Origin: Portunus trituberculatus | Taxonomy: Eukaryota; Arthropoda; Malacostraca; Decapoda; Portunidae | Assembly (NCBI RefSeq): GCF_017591435.1 | Contig: NC_059256.1 | Span: forward strand, 12,757,811-12,821,810 | Direction of reading: 5' to 3' | Length of the DNA stretch: 64,000 nucleotides | Shown: piece by piece, positions 18,695-33,344 of the stretch | Numbering within the stretch: position 1 is the first letter of the stretch | Layout of the letters: every line of letters starts with the position of its first letter | The notes under the pieces: model-generated | Seen by the model: only the letters and a program-made list of their open reading frames with translations | What the model was told of the DNA's origin: nothing | The model's database searches: none | Position numbers and translations under genes: made by a program

Positions 18695-21600
18695 TGTTCG
18701 TGCGTGTGTGTGTTGCAGTGTTGAAGTCTTGAAAGGAGCGATACACAATGCTGTCAGAGTTCCGCCAGAGAAGCAGGTAAGTAGGCAACGCTCCTTAATG
18801 CCTTACGAAATAGATATTATTGTATTATTGTGTATATATTAACTCTAAAGATTTGTTTGACTTTCTCCGTGCATGGCCGACTTGTATAGCTTGTCAAATA
18901 TTTATTCCATGTTTGCGATATTTCCTCATAACAAGATTTTAACCGTTTGAGTATCATGGTGTGTTTTATCTGCCTAGTTACGATTTTATTGAGCTTCGAA
19001 TACTTGTAAGGGGTGTTGAAAATAGTGAAGACTGGCCATTAATCTTCTGCCCTCCATAGACCCTTGCTAATGTCAATAAAATGGTTTAATCGTACACAAA
19101 TCTCAGTTAAAATAGTGAAGACTGTGGCCATTAATCTTCTGACCTCCATAGACCCTTGCTAATGTCAATAAAATGGTCTAATGGTACACAAATCTCAGTT
19201 AAAATAGTGAAGACTGTGGCCATTAATCTTCTGACCTCCATAGACCCTTGCTAATGTCAATAAAATGGTCTAATCGTACACAAATCTCAGTTAAAATAGT
19301 GAAGACTGTGGCCATTAATCTTCTGCCCTCCATAGACCCTTGCTAATGTCAATAAAATGGTCTAATGGTACACAAATCTCAATTAAAATAGTGAAGACTG
19401 TGGCCATTAATCTTCTGACCTCCATAGACACTTGCTAATGTCAATAAAATGGTTTAATCGTACACAAATCTCAGTTAAAATAGTGAAGACTGTGGCCATT
19501 AATCTTCTGCCCTCCATAGACCTTTGCTAATGTCAATAAAATGGTCTAATGGTGCACAAATCTCAGTTAAAATAGTGAAGACTGTGGCCATTAATCTTCT
19601 GACCTCCATAGACCCTTGCTAATGTCAATAAAATGGTCTAATGGTGCACAAATCTCAGTTAAAATAGTGAAGACTGTGGCCATTAATCTTCTGCCCTCCA
19701 TAGACCCTTGCTAATGTCAATAAAATGGTCTAATGGTACACAAATCTCAGTTAAAATAATGAAGACTGTGGCCATTAATCTTCTGCCCTCCATAGACCCT
19801 TGCTAATGTCAATAAAATGGTCTAATGGTACACAAATCTCAGTTAAAATAGTGAAGACTGTGGCCATTAATCTTCTGACCTCCATAGACCCTTGCTAATG
19901 TCAATAAAAGGGTTTAATCGTACACAAATCTCAGTTAAAATAGTGAAGACTGTGGCCATTAATCTTCTGACCTCCATAGACCCTTGCTAATGTCAATAAA
20001 ATGGTCTAATGGTACACAAATCTCAGTTAAAATAGTGACGACTGTGGCCATTAACCTTCTGACCTCCATAGACCCTTGCTAATGTCAATAAAATGGTCTA
20101 ATGGTGCACAAAACTCAGTTAAAATAGTGAAGACTGTGGCCATTAACCTTCTGGCCTGCATAGACCCTTGCTAATGTCAATAAAATGGTCTAATGGTACA
20201 CAAATCTCAGTTAAAATAGTGAAGACTGTGGCTATTAATCTTCTGTCCTCCATAGATCCTTGCTAATGTCAATAAAATGGTTTAATCGTACACAAATCTC
20301 AATTAAAATAGTGAAGACTGTGGCCATTAATCTTCTGACCTCCATAGACCCTTGCTAATGTCAATAAAATGGTCTAATGGTACACAAATCTCAGTTAAAA
20401 TAGTGAAGACTGTGGCCATTAATCTTCTGACCTCCATAGACCCTTGCTAATGTCAATAAAATGGTCTAATGGTGCACAAATCTCAGTTAAAATAGTGAAG
20501 ACTGTGGCCATTAATCTTGTGACCTCCATAGACCCTTGCTAATGTCAATAAAATGGTCTAATGGTGCACAAAACTCAGTTAAAATAGTGAAGACTGTGGA
20601 CATTAATCTTCTGCCCTCCATAGACCCTTGCTAATGTCAATAAAATGGTTTAATCGTACACAAATCTCCGTTAGAATAGTGAAGACTGTGGCCATTAATC
20701 TTCTGACCTCCATAGACACTTGCTAATGTCAATAAAATGGTCTAATGGTACACAAATCTCAGTTAAAATAGTGAAGACTGTGGCCATTAATCTTCTGCCC
20801 TCCATAGACCCTTGCTAATGTCAATAAAATGGTTTAATCGTACACAAATCTCAGTTGAAATAGTGAAGACTGTGGCCATTAATCTTCTGACCTCCATACA
20901 CCCTTGCTAATGTCAATACAATGGTCTATATCTATACAAGTATTCTTACGTACATCAAGAATATATTTTAAACGGTTCGTGTATAATATTTCAACACTTT
21001 GAGACTTGAGAGGCTTAATATTTGATCTGTTTGAACATCTATTGGTAGGTCAAATTATCTACACGCCAACGTCTGCCTCTCCCAAAAGCAAAAAATTCTG
21101 GAGCCATTCTTGTAGCCATTTTTTGCAGTCTCTCCAATTTCCTTGTGTGTTTTGTGAGGGGTCCACAATACGTCCCAACATATTTGCCGGAAACTCAATA
21201 ATATCTCTCGGACATCTTACGTACCTGAGCTTCTTACTATGCGATCTTGTGCTTCTAGTGTCATATTCTTCTCTCAGGATCAGTTTCTCATTATCCACTT
21301 GGTCCAGTCCGTTGATCCACTCGTAAACTTGTACCAGATCCCCTCTCTCTCCCTCTCTCTCTCTCTCTCTCTTCTCTGTTCCAGCGTTGGTAGATCCATA
21401 GCCTTTAGTCTCTCCTCGTATGTCATCCCTTCAAATTCTGGAACCATTCTTGTGTTTTTGTGGTTCTAGGGGCAGAGTGACAACATTTCTGCATTATTAA
21501 CAGGTGAAACACTCTTTTGAAAGGCTCTAGTTGAAGTAATAAGGGTTTTTAAGAGTGTTTTTGTGGTTCTAGAGGCAGAGTGACAACATTTCTACATTAT

Positions 21601-24600
21601 TAACAGGAGAAACACTCTTTTGAAAGGCTCTAGTTGAAGTAATAAGAGTTTTTAAGAGTGTTTTTGTGGTTCTACAGGCAGAGTGACAACATTTCTGCAT
21701 TATTAACAGGAGAAACACTCTTTTGAAAGGCTCTAGTTGAAGTAATAAGGGTTTTTAAGAGTGTTTTTGTGGTTCTAGAGGCAGAGTGACAACATTTCTA
21801 CATTATTAACAGGAGAAACACTCTTTTGAAAGGCTCTAGTTGAAGTAATAAGGGTTTTTAAGAGTGTTTTTGTGGTTCTAGAGGCAGAGTGACAACATTT
21901 CTACATTATTAACAGAAGAAACACTCTTTTGAAAGGCTCTAGTTGAAGTAATAATTAATTTTTTCCTGTCTCTCCTCATATGTCATCCCTTCAAATTCTG
22001 GGGCCATTCTTGTAGCCTTTTTGTAGTCTCTCCAGCTTCCACACTACCCCTGCATAGTCCAATCTGGGGCTTACTATACGACTTATCAATTTCTTCATCA
22101 TTTCTTTGCCCATGTAGTGAAATGCTACTCCAATATTCCTTAGCAAATTATGTCTCTCGGAAAACACTGTCTTAAAACACCCTCAAAATATGGCAAACTG
22201 TCTTAAAATGCCCTCAAAACATATCAAACTGTCTTAAAATCCCCTCAAAACATGCCAAGCTCTCTTAAAATGCCTTCTAAACATGCCAAACAGTCTTAAA
22301 ACATCCTCAAACAGTCTTAAAATACCCTTAAAACATGCCAGACTCTTAAAATGTCCTCAAAACATGCCAAACTGTCTTAAAATGCCATCAAAACATGCCA
22401 AACTGTCTTAAAATACCCTTAAAACATGCCAAACAGTCTTAAAATACCCTTAAAACATGCCAGACTGTCTTAAAACACCCTCAAAACATGCCAAACTGTC
22501 TTAAAATACCCTTAAAACATGCAAAACTGTCTTAAAATGTCCTCAAAACATGCCAAACTGTCTTAAAATATCCTCAAAACATGCCAAACAGTCTTAAAAT
22601 CCCCTCAAAACATGCAAACTGTCTTAAAACTCCCTCAAAACATGCCAAAATGTCTTAAAATAGCCTTTACCACTACTACTATTACTACTACTACTACTAT
22701 TATATTTCCAGGTACTGCTGGCCTCAGGTGGCGAGACACTAGACTCCTGCCAAAGGGTGTGTCATTACTCAGCTGGCACCGACACATCGCCAATCTTCCT
22801 CTTCTCAAAAGTTGCCATAGAGGGTGCAGCTCCGCCAACTCCCTCTGTGAAACCTGGCAGTGATGGTGATCTTCGGGTGAGTTCTCTTCACAAAAGTACT
22901 ATTTTAACTATGATAGAAAGGAGGTAGGATAGTCACAATTGGAGGAGAGGTGGAGGAAACATGGAGGAAGGTCTGTGTAGGTGGAGGTAAGTGGAGATGG
23001 CTTGTGGAGGGAGATATGGAGGAAAGAACAGAGAGTGATGGAGAGAAAATATCTGATTGTGATGTGAAATAGTCTAATGTTTTCAGTATTTTAACTATGA
23101 TAGAAAGGAGGTAGGATAGTCACAATTGGAGGAGAGGTGGAGGAAACATGGAGGAAAGTCTGTGTAGGTGGAGGTAAGTGGAGGTAACTTGTGGAGGGAG
23201 ATATGGAGGAAAGAATAGGAGGGTGTTTAGACCAAAAATTGAAAAAATACCTTGTTTTCAGTAGAGCATATTGTAGAAAAGTACTATTTTAACTATGATA
23301 GGAAGGAGGTAGGATAGTCACAATTGGAGGAGAGGTGGAGGAAACATGGAGGAAGGTCTGTGTAGGTGGAGGTAAGTGGAGGTGACTTGTGGAGGGAGAT
23401 ATGGAGGAAAGAACAGAGAGTGATGAAGAGAAAATATCTGATGGTGATGTGAAATAGTCTAATGTTTTCACTATTTTAACTATCAAGGAAGGGAGGTAGG
23501 ATAGTCACAATTGGAGGAGAGGTGGAGGAAACATGGAGGAAGGTCTGTTTAGGTGGAGGTAAGTGGAGGTGACTTGTGGAGGGAGATATGGAGGAAAGAT
23601 TTGGAGGGTGTGTAGAGAAAAAAATCTGAAAAATATCTGGTTTTCAGTAGAGACTATCATAGAAAAGTACTATTTTAACTATGATAGGAAGGAGGTAGGA
23701 TAGTCACAATTGGAGGAGAGGTGGAGGAAGGTCTGTGTAGATGGAGGTAAGTGGAGGTGACTTGTGGCGGGAGATATGGAGGAAAGAACAGAGAGTGATG
23801 GAGAGAAAATATCTGATTGTGATGTGAGATAGTCTAATGTTTTCACTATTTTAACTATCAAGGAAGGGAGATAGGATAGTCACAATTGGAGGAAAGGTGG
23901 AGGAAACATGGAGGAAGGTCTGTGTAGGTGGAGGTAAGTGGAGGTGACTTGTGGAGGGAGATATGGAGGAAAGAACAGAGAGTGATGGAGAGAAAATATC
24001 TGATTGTGATGTGAAATAGTCTAATGTTTTCACTATTTTAACTATCAAGGAAGGGAGGTAGGATAGTCACAATTGGAGGAGAGGTGGAGGAAACATGGAG
24101 GAAGGTCTGTGTAGGTGGAGGTAAGTGGAGGTAACTTGTGGAGGGAGATATGGAGGAAATATTTGGAGGGTGTGTAGAGAAAAAAATCTGAAAAATATCT
24201 GGTTTTCAGTAGAGACTATCATAGAAAAGTACTATTTTAACTATCAAGGAAGGGAGATAGGATAGTCACAATTGGAGGAGAGGTGGAGGAAACATGGAGG
24301 AAGGTCTGTGTAGGTGGAGGTAAGTGGAGGTGACTTGTGGAGGGAGATATGGAGGAAAGATTTGGAGGGTGTGTAGAGAAAAAAATCTGAAAAATATCAG
24401 GTTTTCAGTAGAGACTATCATAGAAAAGTACTATTTTAACTATGATAGGAAGGAGGTAGGATAGTCACATTTGGAGGAGAGGTGGAGGAAACATGGAGGA
24501 AGGTCTGTGTAGGTGGAGGTAAGTGGAGGTGACTTGTGGAGGGAGATATGGAGGAAAGAACAGAGAGTGATGGAGAGAAAATATCTGATTGTGATGTGAA

Positions 24601-24956
24601 ATAGTCTAATGGTTTCACTATTTTAACTTTTAACTATGAAGGAAGAGAGAGAGGTAAGCCAAAATTGGAGGGAAGGTGGAGGAAACATGGAGGAAGGTCT
24701 GTGAGGGAGGAGAAGCATGGAGGTAACTTGTGGAGGGAGATATGAGGGAAAATGAAAAGAGGGTGGAGAAGGAAGAGGGAGAGATGGAAGGATGGAGGGA
24801 GGAGGAAGAGAGAGGGGAAAACTGAGAGTGTAAAGGGGAAGATTTGAAAGAGGAGGGAAAGGCAGAGGGAAGAGGGGAAGAATGGAAGGAGGAAGAGGAA
24901 GAGGAGGAGGATGGAAGGAAGAGGGTGAGGCAGATCGATCGCTCGAGGATTGAGCC

Positions 24957-25010
<54 letters not shown>

Positions 25011-28000
25011 AAACTATCTTTCTCTTGAAATGACTTAAATAACATGCCAAACTGTCTTGAAATGCCCTCAAAACATGTCAGTCTTTCTTTAAATGCCCTC
25101 AAAACATGCCAAACTGTCTTAAAATGCCCTCAAATTATGCCAAACTGTCTTAAAATGCCCTCAAAACATGTCAAACTGTCTTAAAATGCCCTCAAAACAT
25201 GTCAAACTGTCTTGAAATGCCTTCAAAATATGCCAAACTTTCTTAAAAAGCTCCTCAAAGCATGTCAAACTATCTTGAAATGCCCTCAAAACATGTCAGT
25301 CTTTCTTAAAATGCCCTCAAAATATGCCAAACTCTCTTGAAATGGCCTTAAAATATAGCATACTGTCTTAAAATGCCCTCAAAACATGCCAAACTGTCTT
25401 AAAATGCCCTCAAAACATGCCAAACTGTCTTAAAATGCCCTCAGAACATGTTAAACTGTCTTAAAATGCCCTCAAAACATGCCAAACTGTCTTAAAACTG
25501 CCTTAAAACATGGCAAACTGTCTTAAAATGCTCTCAAAACATGCCAAACTGTCTTAAAATGCCCTCAAAACATGCCAAACTGTCTTAAAATGTCCTCAAA
25601 ATATGCCAAACTGTCTTAAAATGCCCTCAAACATGCCAAACTGTCTTAAAATGCCCTCAAAACATGCCAAACTGTCTTAAAATGCCCTCAAAACATGCCA
25701 AACTGTCTTAAAATGCCCTCAAAACATGCCAAACTGTCTTAAAATGCCCTCAAAACAAATGCCAAACTGTCTTAAAATGCCCTCAAAACATGCCAAACTG
25801 TCTTAAAATGCCCTCAAACATGCCAAACTGTCTTAAAATGCCCTCAAACATGCCAAACTGTCTTAAAATGCCCTCAAAACATGCCAAACTGTCTTAAAAT
25901 GCCCTCAAAACATGCCAAAATGCCTCAAACATGCCAAACTCAAAACATGCCAAACTGTCTTAAAATGCCCTCAAAACATGTCCAAACTGTCTTGAAATGC
26001 CCCTCAAAACATGCCAAACTAAATCTTAAAATGCTGTCAAAATGCATGTCAAACTATCTTAAAATGCCCTCAAAACATGCCAAACTGTCTTAAAATGCCC
26101 TCTAAACATGCCAAACTGTCTTAAAATGCTCTCAAAACATGCAAAACTTTCTTAAAATATCTTCAAACATGCCTAAATATCTTGAAATGCCCTCAAAACA
26201 TGTCAAACTACCTTAAAATTGCTTCAAAATATGCCAAACTGTCTTAAAATACCCTCAAAACTTGGCAAATTATCTTAAAATGCCCTCAAAACATGCCAAA
26301 CTATCTTAAAATTGCTTGAAAATATGCCAAACTATCTTAAAATACCTTCAAAATATACCAAACTGTCTTAAAATAATCTTAAAACATACCAAACTACCTT
26401 AAAATTGCTTAAAAAACTAGTCTGGCAAAGCCTCAAGCACTTGTATGCAATTATCACATATGGCCTGTACACCTTCTGAAAACATTTTTAGGAACCAAAC
26501 AGGACGTCTCATGGGCCTGGTACCCAGAATGGAACAGTCCTCAGTGACTACGTCTATAAGTGACGTGACTAGCCGGAATAAGTCAGAACTGTCTTGCCAG
26601 TGAACAGTCCCAATTAAATGGAAAGAAGAACTCCTAGTGATTGGATAGGTTATCTTACCCCATATGAAAAGGACTAAATCGAGTCGCAGTCATTTAAAGC
26701 TCAACAGTGTCAAATGCTTGACAAACTTAACCTTAAGCCGTCAAACATACATTCCTGTATCACCACCGCTGATGTGGCCCTCTCTGCCAGGATTTAGTAA
26801 AGGCCCGTCCGGTGCAAAATGATGCCACGTAACAGATAATTCCATATCTCCCCATACTGACAGACCATTCATAACACTTGGGCTGGCACGCTTCAGGCCA
26901 AAGAAATGGAATCGAGAGACAGGTCCGACCTTTTGGATAACGCGTTTCCCATCAAACCTAAAAAGGACCTCATGGACGATCCGCCTGTGTACGTGCACCT
27001 CCCACTGAAAAACAGATTAGGGGCACACCGAATAACAACAGTGGGACTGACAAATACGCCTGAAGTATGGGCAAAACATATCATAGTTCAGGTTAGCTGA
27101 GCAAAGTACGTTATCGACTGCCGATTCATCTTAAAAAAAAAAAAAAAAAAATGTAACTGAACGCCGATTTTGGGGTACCCATGGTTATTCGGAGCAGAAC
27201 ATATGACAGTCTGCACATCCTTTTCATTGAAAATCGCAAATAAATAACCGTTTCTAATAGTAGATCTACACCTAGTCGCTCAATGGGCTATCTTGGGGAC
27301 CTTTTTACTAACAGGGGAGCTTCCGAGAATTACCAGATAGGCTGGACAAATAGCACCCATCGGAGTAATATACGTTTGTTCAGTCGCGGCCACCAAATCA
27401 GAATGACTATGTACTGGACCCCTGTGGATTTTGCTATATACACTTGACAGATTGGCTAATGTGCGCTATACATCAATAACTGCACAGACCCACATTTTCA
27501 GGACTAATCCGGGGGCGATGTGTACACAACTCATTCATTGCTCCATTACCAAAGGTTTGGATCACTGTAAGAAATGATGACAAGAAATTGGTACAGACTG
27601 AGAAGCATACTGTAAACACCATCAAAACATGCCCAGACGGCCGAAAAATCTGATGTTTCCATTGGCTCAGGCAATAGAATCATATAATTTAACCGTGAGC
27701 CTGTACATAACTCATGTCCGTTAAGACAAGCCCGCGTCATAATGAAACGCATAGATTTATGATCAATGATAGGCTACAAAGACTTTTTAAAACATGCAAA
27801 TGAGCATAGGATCCCCTTAGAGTTCCTGCGGAGGAAAGTTCCCACACGAGGCCATGCCTATAACTCCACCTTCGGGAGCTACAGGACTGTGGAGTCTTGG
27901 ATCGGACGTGGTATTTTACCAAGCACCCTGACAGACCCGCCAAGCACCTCTCCACATTATGCACCCTCAATTTGTACAGTGGGCTGACCCAAGTTTTTAA

Positions 28001-31000
28001 CGAATAGTGTTTTTTCACAGCTGGTAAAAGGAGGAGTGACAGCTACCATTTTCTGGCACCGTACTTTGTATGCATACAGAGACTGCGTGAACATTTACCT
28101 GCCTCCATTACCATTCCTGCCATTTGCTTTATACCATTAAAGCTTTAAAGTATCCGAAATGCAACTACGGTACAGACACTGATTAACTTAAAATCCCGAT
28201 TGACGGACCCCTAAGCGTAAAAAATGGCGCTCCAACAGTAATGGAGACGGGGCTCTACACGTTGAACCAAGCCGATAGTACCTGAAACTCATCTGTAATG
28301 GGTCATGCCTGTATAGTTCCCACATAAAAATACGGTAGCCTGCTTGTCACAAGGGGCTAGGTTCCGAAAGAGCTAAAAACTTCTACAGTCAGGGTAATTT
28401 TCGTGATGGGCATAGTTCCTCAAGCATCTTGCAACAGTGCCTAGATTCGAAAGGTAGTGCCTGCAATACTTTGCTTTACTGATTTTATATTCACTCAGAA
28501 GGTTTGTATCCCAAGTCTTAGTACGCCGCCTTGGGGCAACGTTCAACGAACATAAAAGACATTTTGCAATCACTTTTTGTCCCCTGCTAGCCAATAGATT
28601 CTCAACCATTAGTCATGTTTGCCTAAAAACTATGTCTCAAGAAATACACCTCGTCAACTATGGTTAGGGGCAAAATGTGGGCCTATGAATCGGGCCTGTT
28701 CACTGTACCAACCAGCTTCCTTATGTTTCCTCAAGTAGGGGCGGCACGCGCCCCATGACCGTCAGGATCTCATCAAACCGTGCTCAATTATACGCACGGC
28801 TTACAGTAACAGGGTGACGTCTGGGAAAGTGAACCTGTCCATCCCTCCTAATTAAGTTACACCCTCATAGCAACCCAAGTTTTTCAAAGACTTTACGTCT
28901 AATATCTTAGCAGGTGTAGCCTTCAAGTACCCACCGCCAGTTTTTGTGCGAGCAGGGCAGACTTTTCCGGCTATCTAAAAATGTACCTGTACAAAACACT
29001 AAATCCTGGTGCAGCTCAACTTAAAAGCTTATCACGCTTTGATATTATTACGACACCATTCGTTATCCTGTGATCCCACTCTAAGTACTCTACAATGTGT
29101 GCATAAGACTGTCAGGCTCTGGTGGACTGGTATAGCAGAGATGCTATAGGACCTGGAGATAATCATATCACCTAATCATCATTCCCAGGGTTTTGGTATG
29201 GGAATTAAACCATATTATGAAGTCTATTACCTCCATTTACGTATTTTTCTGTAGGCGGGCATCAGCAGTCTTATCTTGGAGGTGCATGAGTACCATGGGG
29301 TCTCCTGACGCCTAGGAGGCTGTAGAGGGAGTGTTAGAGTCCTATCCTTCAAAAACTTATCCTGGATCCCCAATGGTCAAAACAACTTGGATATGAAGTA
29401 CGTGGTAGATCTGGGAGTCATCATCAATTTTCGTTAGAGTGTGTCTGAAGTATCTTTTGTCCCTTTCTTAGTATCACCATCTAGCCTTTTTGCCTCATTA
29501 TTGAAAAAACACAGAGACGTAGTATGTCTTAAATTGATGTGAGGCGAATTTATCTACCTTGCAGCGGAAAGAGAACCCAATTTCGTTCATTCATTTTAAA
29601 ACTGAGGATCCCTCATAAACCTGATATATGTATGCTATCACGCAAATACGTTTTTTGTCAAGATAAGCAAAGTTTTTGGGAGTCACAAGACTGGGCATTA
29701 AGCAGACATTCTTTGTCAGCAATGTCACTTCATTGAGTGAGCAAATGCCATAACAAACAAGGAGGCCCTATAGTGGAAAACGTAGGTGTTTTTCCGATTA
29801 TCCACTGCATCCAGTGAGAGTCTAGGCAACAAAACCTGGGCTCATATTCAAAGGCCTCCCAGTTATTTAGTCTTGGCGCAAACGCTCTTTAGGAATTTTT
29901 CAGGTTTTTATGAAAGTATCAGTCCAGTCGCAATGCCATACGCAATGGTTATGGTACAGCGAAAAGACTGCTCCTTTAGGCCCATCATTTGTGGAATCGG
30001 CAATCAACTAATACGGCCGCACCTTAGTGTCCCTACTTATTATCGACTGGATGACCGTAATCTCTATTATTACAAATTTTGTGCTGCCAGCTTGTGTGTG
30101 TGTGTGTGTGTGAATTACGTAGAAGTCTATTCTCAGTGCAATTAGCTCACGGGCTCACATAAATATTAGTATATTAGTATCTACCATATCCAAGGTGATT
30201 AATCAAGTGGGTCTTGAAAAAACTTTGTAGGCCTCTTGCAGTGCGTGGGAGCCGAAGTACTTTAATCTACTCTCCAAGTGATGCAGTGCTCACAGGGCAA
30301 GTGACGTTAGGAAAATTGATCCCTCATCAGTAGCAAATAGCGGTACATTGTACATCGATCTAAAAACCTTGTCATTACTTCTTATGGGCTTGTCATTTGA
30401 ATTTTAATCTGAGGTTGTCTTCTCATAAGCTCAGCCTGTGTCTTTATTGTAAAGTGTCAAGACAATCCAGTCAGTAATTGCAGGAGGAATGTGTGTGCTA
30501 GACGGGACCTGGCTGACTCAAGGATCAGGCTTCAAACACTAACTGCACTTGTGGTATATCTTTCAGACTGTTTACTTAGACTTGATGACAGGAAGGACTC
30601 AGTGCGTGTCAAAACTGTTAACTAAACTAAAACGGCTTGAGATGCTAGAAACTGGGTTAAATTTCTAAAAATGCTTGATTTGGGAGTACAAATGATGAAA
30701 ATTCCTAAAAAAAAAAAAAAAAAAAAAACAAGAAGGGAAGTTTTGACTGATGGCCCTATTGTGCCCTACCATGGAACACAAGAAAAGTCTGGGAAAAACT
30801 AAGTTCTCTGGCCCTAGTAAAAAACTGTGTAATTTTCAATGTCTGTCTATTGAAAGGCTGTTATCAAACAAAATGTGTCTGTGGCCCTCTAGTCTGGCCC
30901 TTTTAACAAAACCAGCTGTACTATGGAGAGTGCCCTGGCTTTCAATACCACACCTATATGATGCTGAAGAAACTGAGTCAGACATAATCTCTCAAGGGGC

Positions 31001-31213
31001 GACAGACAGTTTTCTGGTAGAAACAAAAGTCTGGAAATACATTTTTAATTACATTATATCTCTGTAACAGTGTTTACAGTTTGTCCACAGACAGTTGAAG
31101 GCTAAGAGTTAGGAGGAAGTAATTTGGTATTTTTACTGATTAGAAGACTCTCAGTTTGCTCCAGGCCTAGAGGAGAGTTAATAAAGTTGTGAAAGGAGGT
31201 GGATTGTGGGAGG

Positions 31214-31281
<68 letters not shown>

Positions 31282-33295
31282 CAGAGGAAGGTCAGAGATT
31301 CAAGACCTCTCTCTCTCTCTCTCTCTCTCTCTGTAAATGCATCCCTTTCTGTGAGTGTCGATGAAAGTTTAGAGGTGAGAGCAGGACTCGTTTTGAAAAG
31401 TTTTATAGAAAGCCAGGGATTCTGCAAGAGGGCCATTGTGTACCTTAGTTTTTAGGCAAAAGTCAATTAAAAGTTATTTGATTGCACAGTCAAAAGACAG
31501 ACAGACAGTACTTTCCCGAGTCCAGATAGATCGTCAGCCCTTAGTGAGTTCATTTGAGCTTTCAGTTAGTCCAACGACCCTTTAGCTCATTAAGGTACTT
31601 TTCCAGACTAGTTTGTTTGTTTTATATTCGAGTTATTGAAAGAGGTAGTGGTGGTAGCCAGTGGTAGAGTGAACTAGTCTATAGGAGCTGATAGACAGTT
31701 TACAGGAGACAGTTACTCATTTTTGGTATAATCCACTGACTTTACTGACACCTACTGTTTTAGGTAATTTCCTTTCTAACAGTTTGACTCTTTCCCACCT
31801 GCCATATCTCGACTCTTGAACTGCCAGCCTGACTGCTACTCACAGAGAGAGAGAGACCTAATTAGATTTAGTGGTTTCATCAGCTATATTTAGGTTGCCA
31901 GCTAAACCTGCTATCGTTTGAGATCAACTCAGCTACCGCCGAGACCCTCGAAGCCAGTTAAGATTCTTCTGTGTCTTACGAAACACCGTGGAGGTTGAAT
32001 GTCAACAAACAGTTTTTCTTTCATGACTGTTTAGCCCCCAGCAAGCACTGTTTTATTTTGACAAAAAACCCCTAGAACCATGCCTTCAGTGGGATTCCCC
32101 TTCAGATTTTAAACCTTCATCCGGAAAGTTGGACCTGCTACTGATCGTAATCAGCCACCTTTGAAGTCTATCGCTATCTGCCTTAGTCTAGAGTCTTATC
32201 GCCAGCCTCCAATGATAGGGACTAAGTTTGAGTTTGTAGTCCAGCCACGCTTATCTTGTTATTGATTGAGTATTGTCAGTTAGCATTCGTTTCTAGTTTC
32301 AGTATTCCGTCTTTATTGCTCATTGTTACGAGACCCTGCCATCCGCTAGCTCTTACCTCAATTTTGCCCACTGTCTTTAGCTATTCCAGCTTAATTTCTC
32401 ATCCTCTGGTTACCTTCGTCACCCCGAGTAGTTGAAAATCTCGTAGCCACTGCCTTTACTGTTTTTCTAGCTATTTTCTTTAGAATTCTCTCTAGACCTT
32501 TTTCTCAAAATGACCGCCATCACTGCTCCCAAACAGTTGACTTCAGTTTGTGATAGTATCTAGTACCTCCGCCTTTACCGCTTTAATTGTCCCTACCCCC
32601 TCCGCCCAGATCGTCATTTGTTACCTCTGAACTTGTCTACTTGCCAGCTATATGCCATCTTGTCTCCTCCAAAAGATTTCTCGTTCATCGTTTTTATCTG
32701 CCATCCTCCTCCTTCCTTCCGTAGGATGTGCAATGGATTATTATTTGACTGGCATTATGCAATCCTTATCTTGAGTTATTTCACCTATAGTTTTAATGCT
32801 AATCATTTCGTTTTCGAAAAGCTATCGCCCACCTGGGGCGTCCTAAATGGGGCATGAAAGAAGAGAAACAACAGGCATTTCCGGTGATTTATTTTAATCC
32901 ATTTATTTTTCTAGAGGTTTTAGTTTCGCCCCGTGAATGTTTCGGTTAGGACCTCCTTTACAGTTCCAGGAGGTCACGCGAGCCGCTCTAATGGAGATGT
33001 TACTTCTGGATCCTCTGCCTCCTATCTTGGATTTCGACAGTATTTTCGATATGGCCTAGCTCCCTCGAGTCGATTCACTGCCAATCCTTGGATCCTAAAC
33101 CGTCTATTATAGGATATACAGAGCAGGATAACTCTGCTTCACTGGGGGATTTTCCCTTTAAATTTGAACAACATTTTAGAACTATCTTAAAATATTTACG
33201 GTATATTCTTTTCTATCAGGGCTATAAATGCTCCCTTGAGATACAAAACAGCCATGGCTATGACCGAAGTCTTACCGTCCATTTGATTTTTTCTT

Positions 33296-33344
<49 letters not shown>

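Noticed and set aside
30750..31067. 105-codon frame in duplicate copy 1 (and its copy at 47229)
   Set aside because: No recognised domain, no splice context and not longer than expected by chance in AT-moderate sequence; duplicated only because the segment is duplicated.
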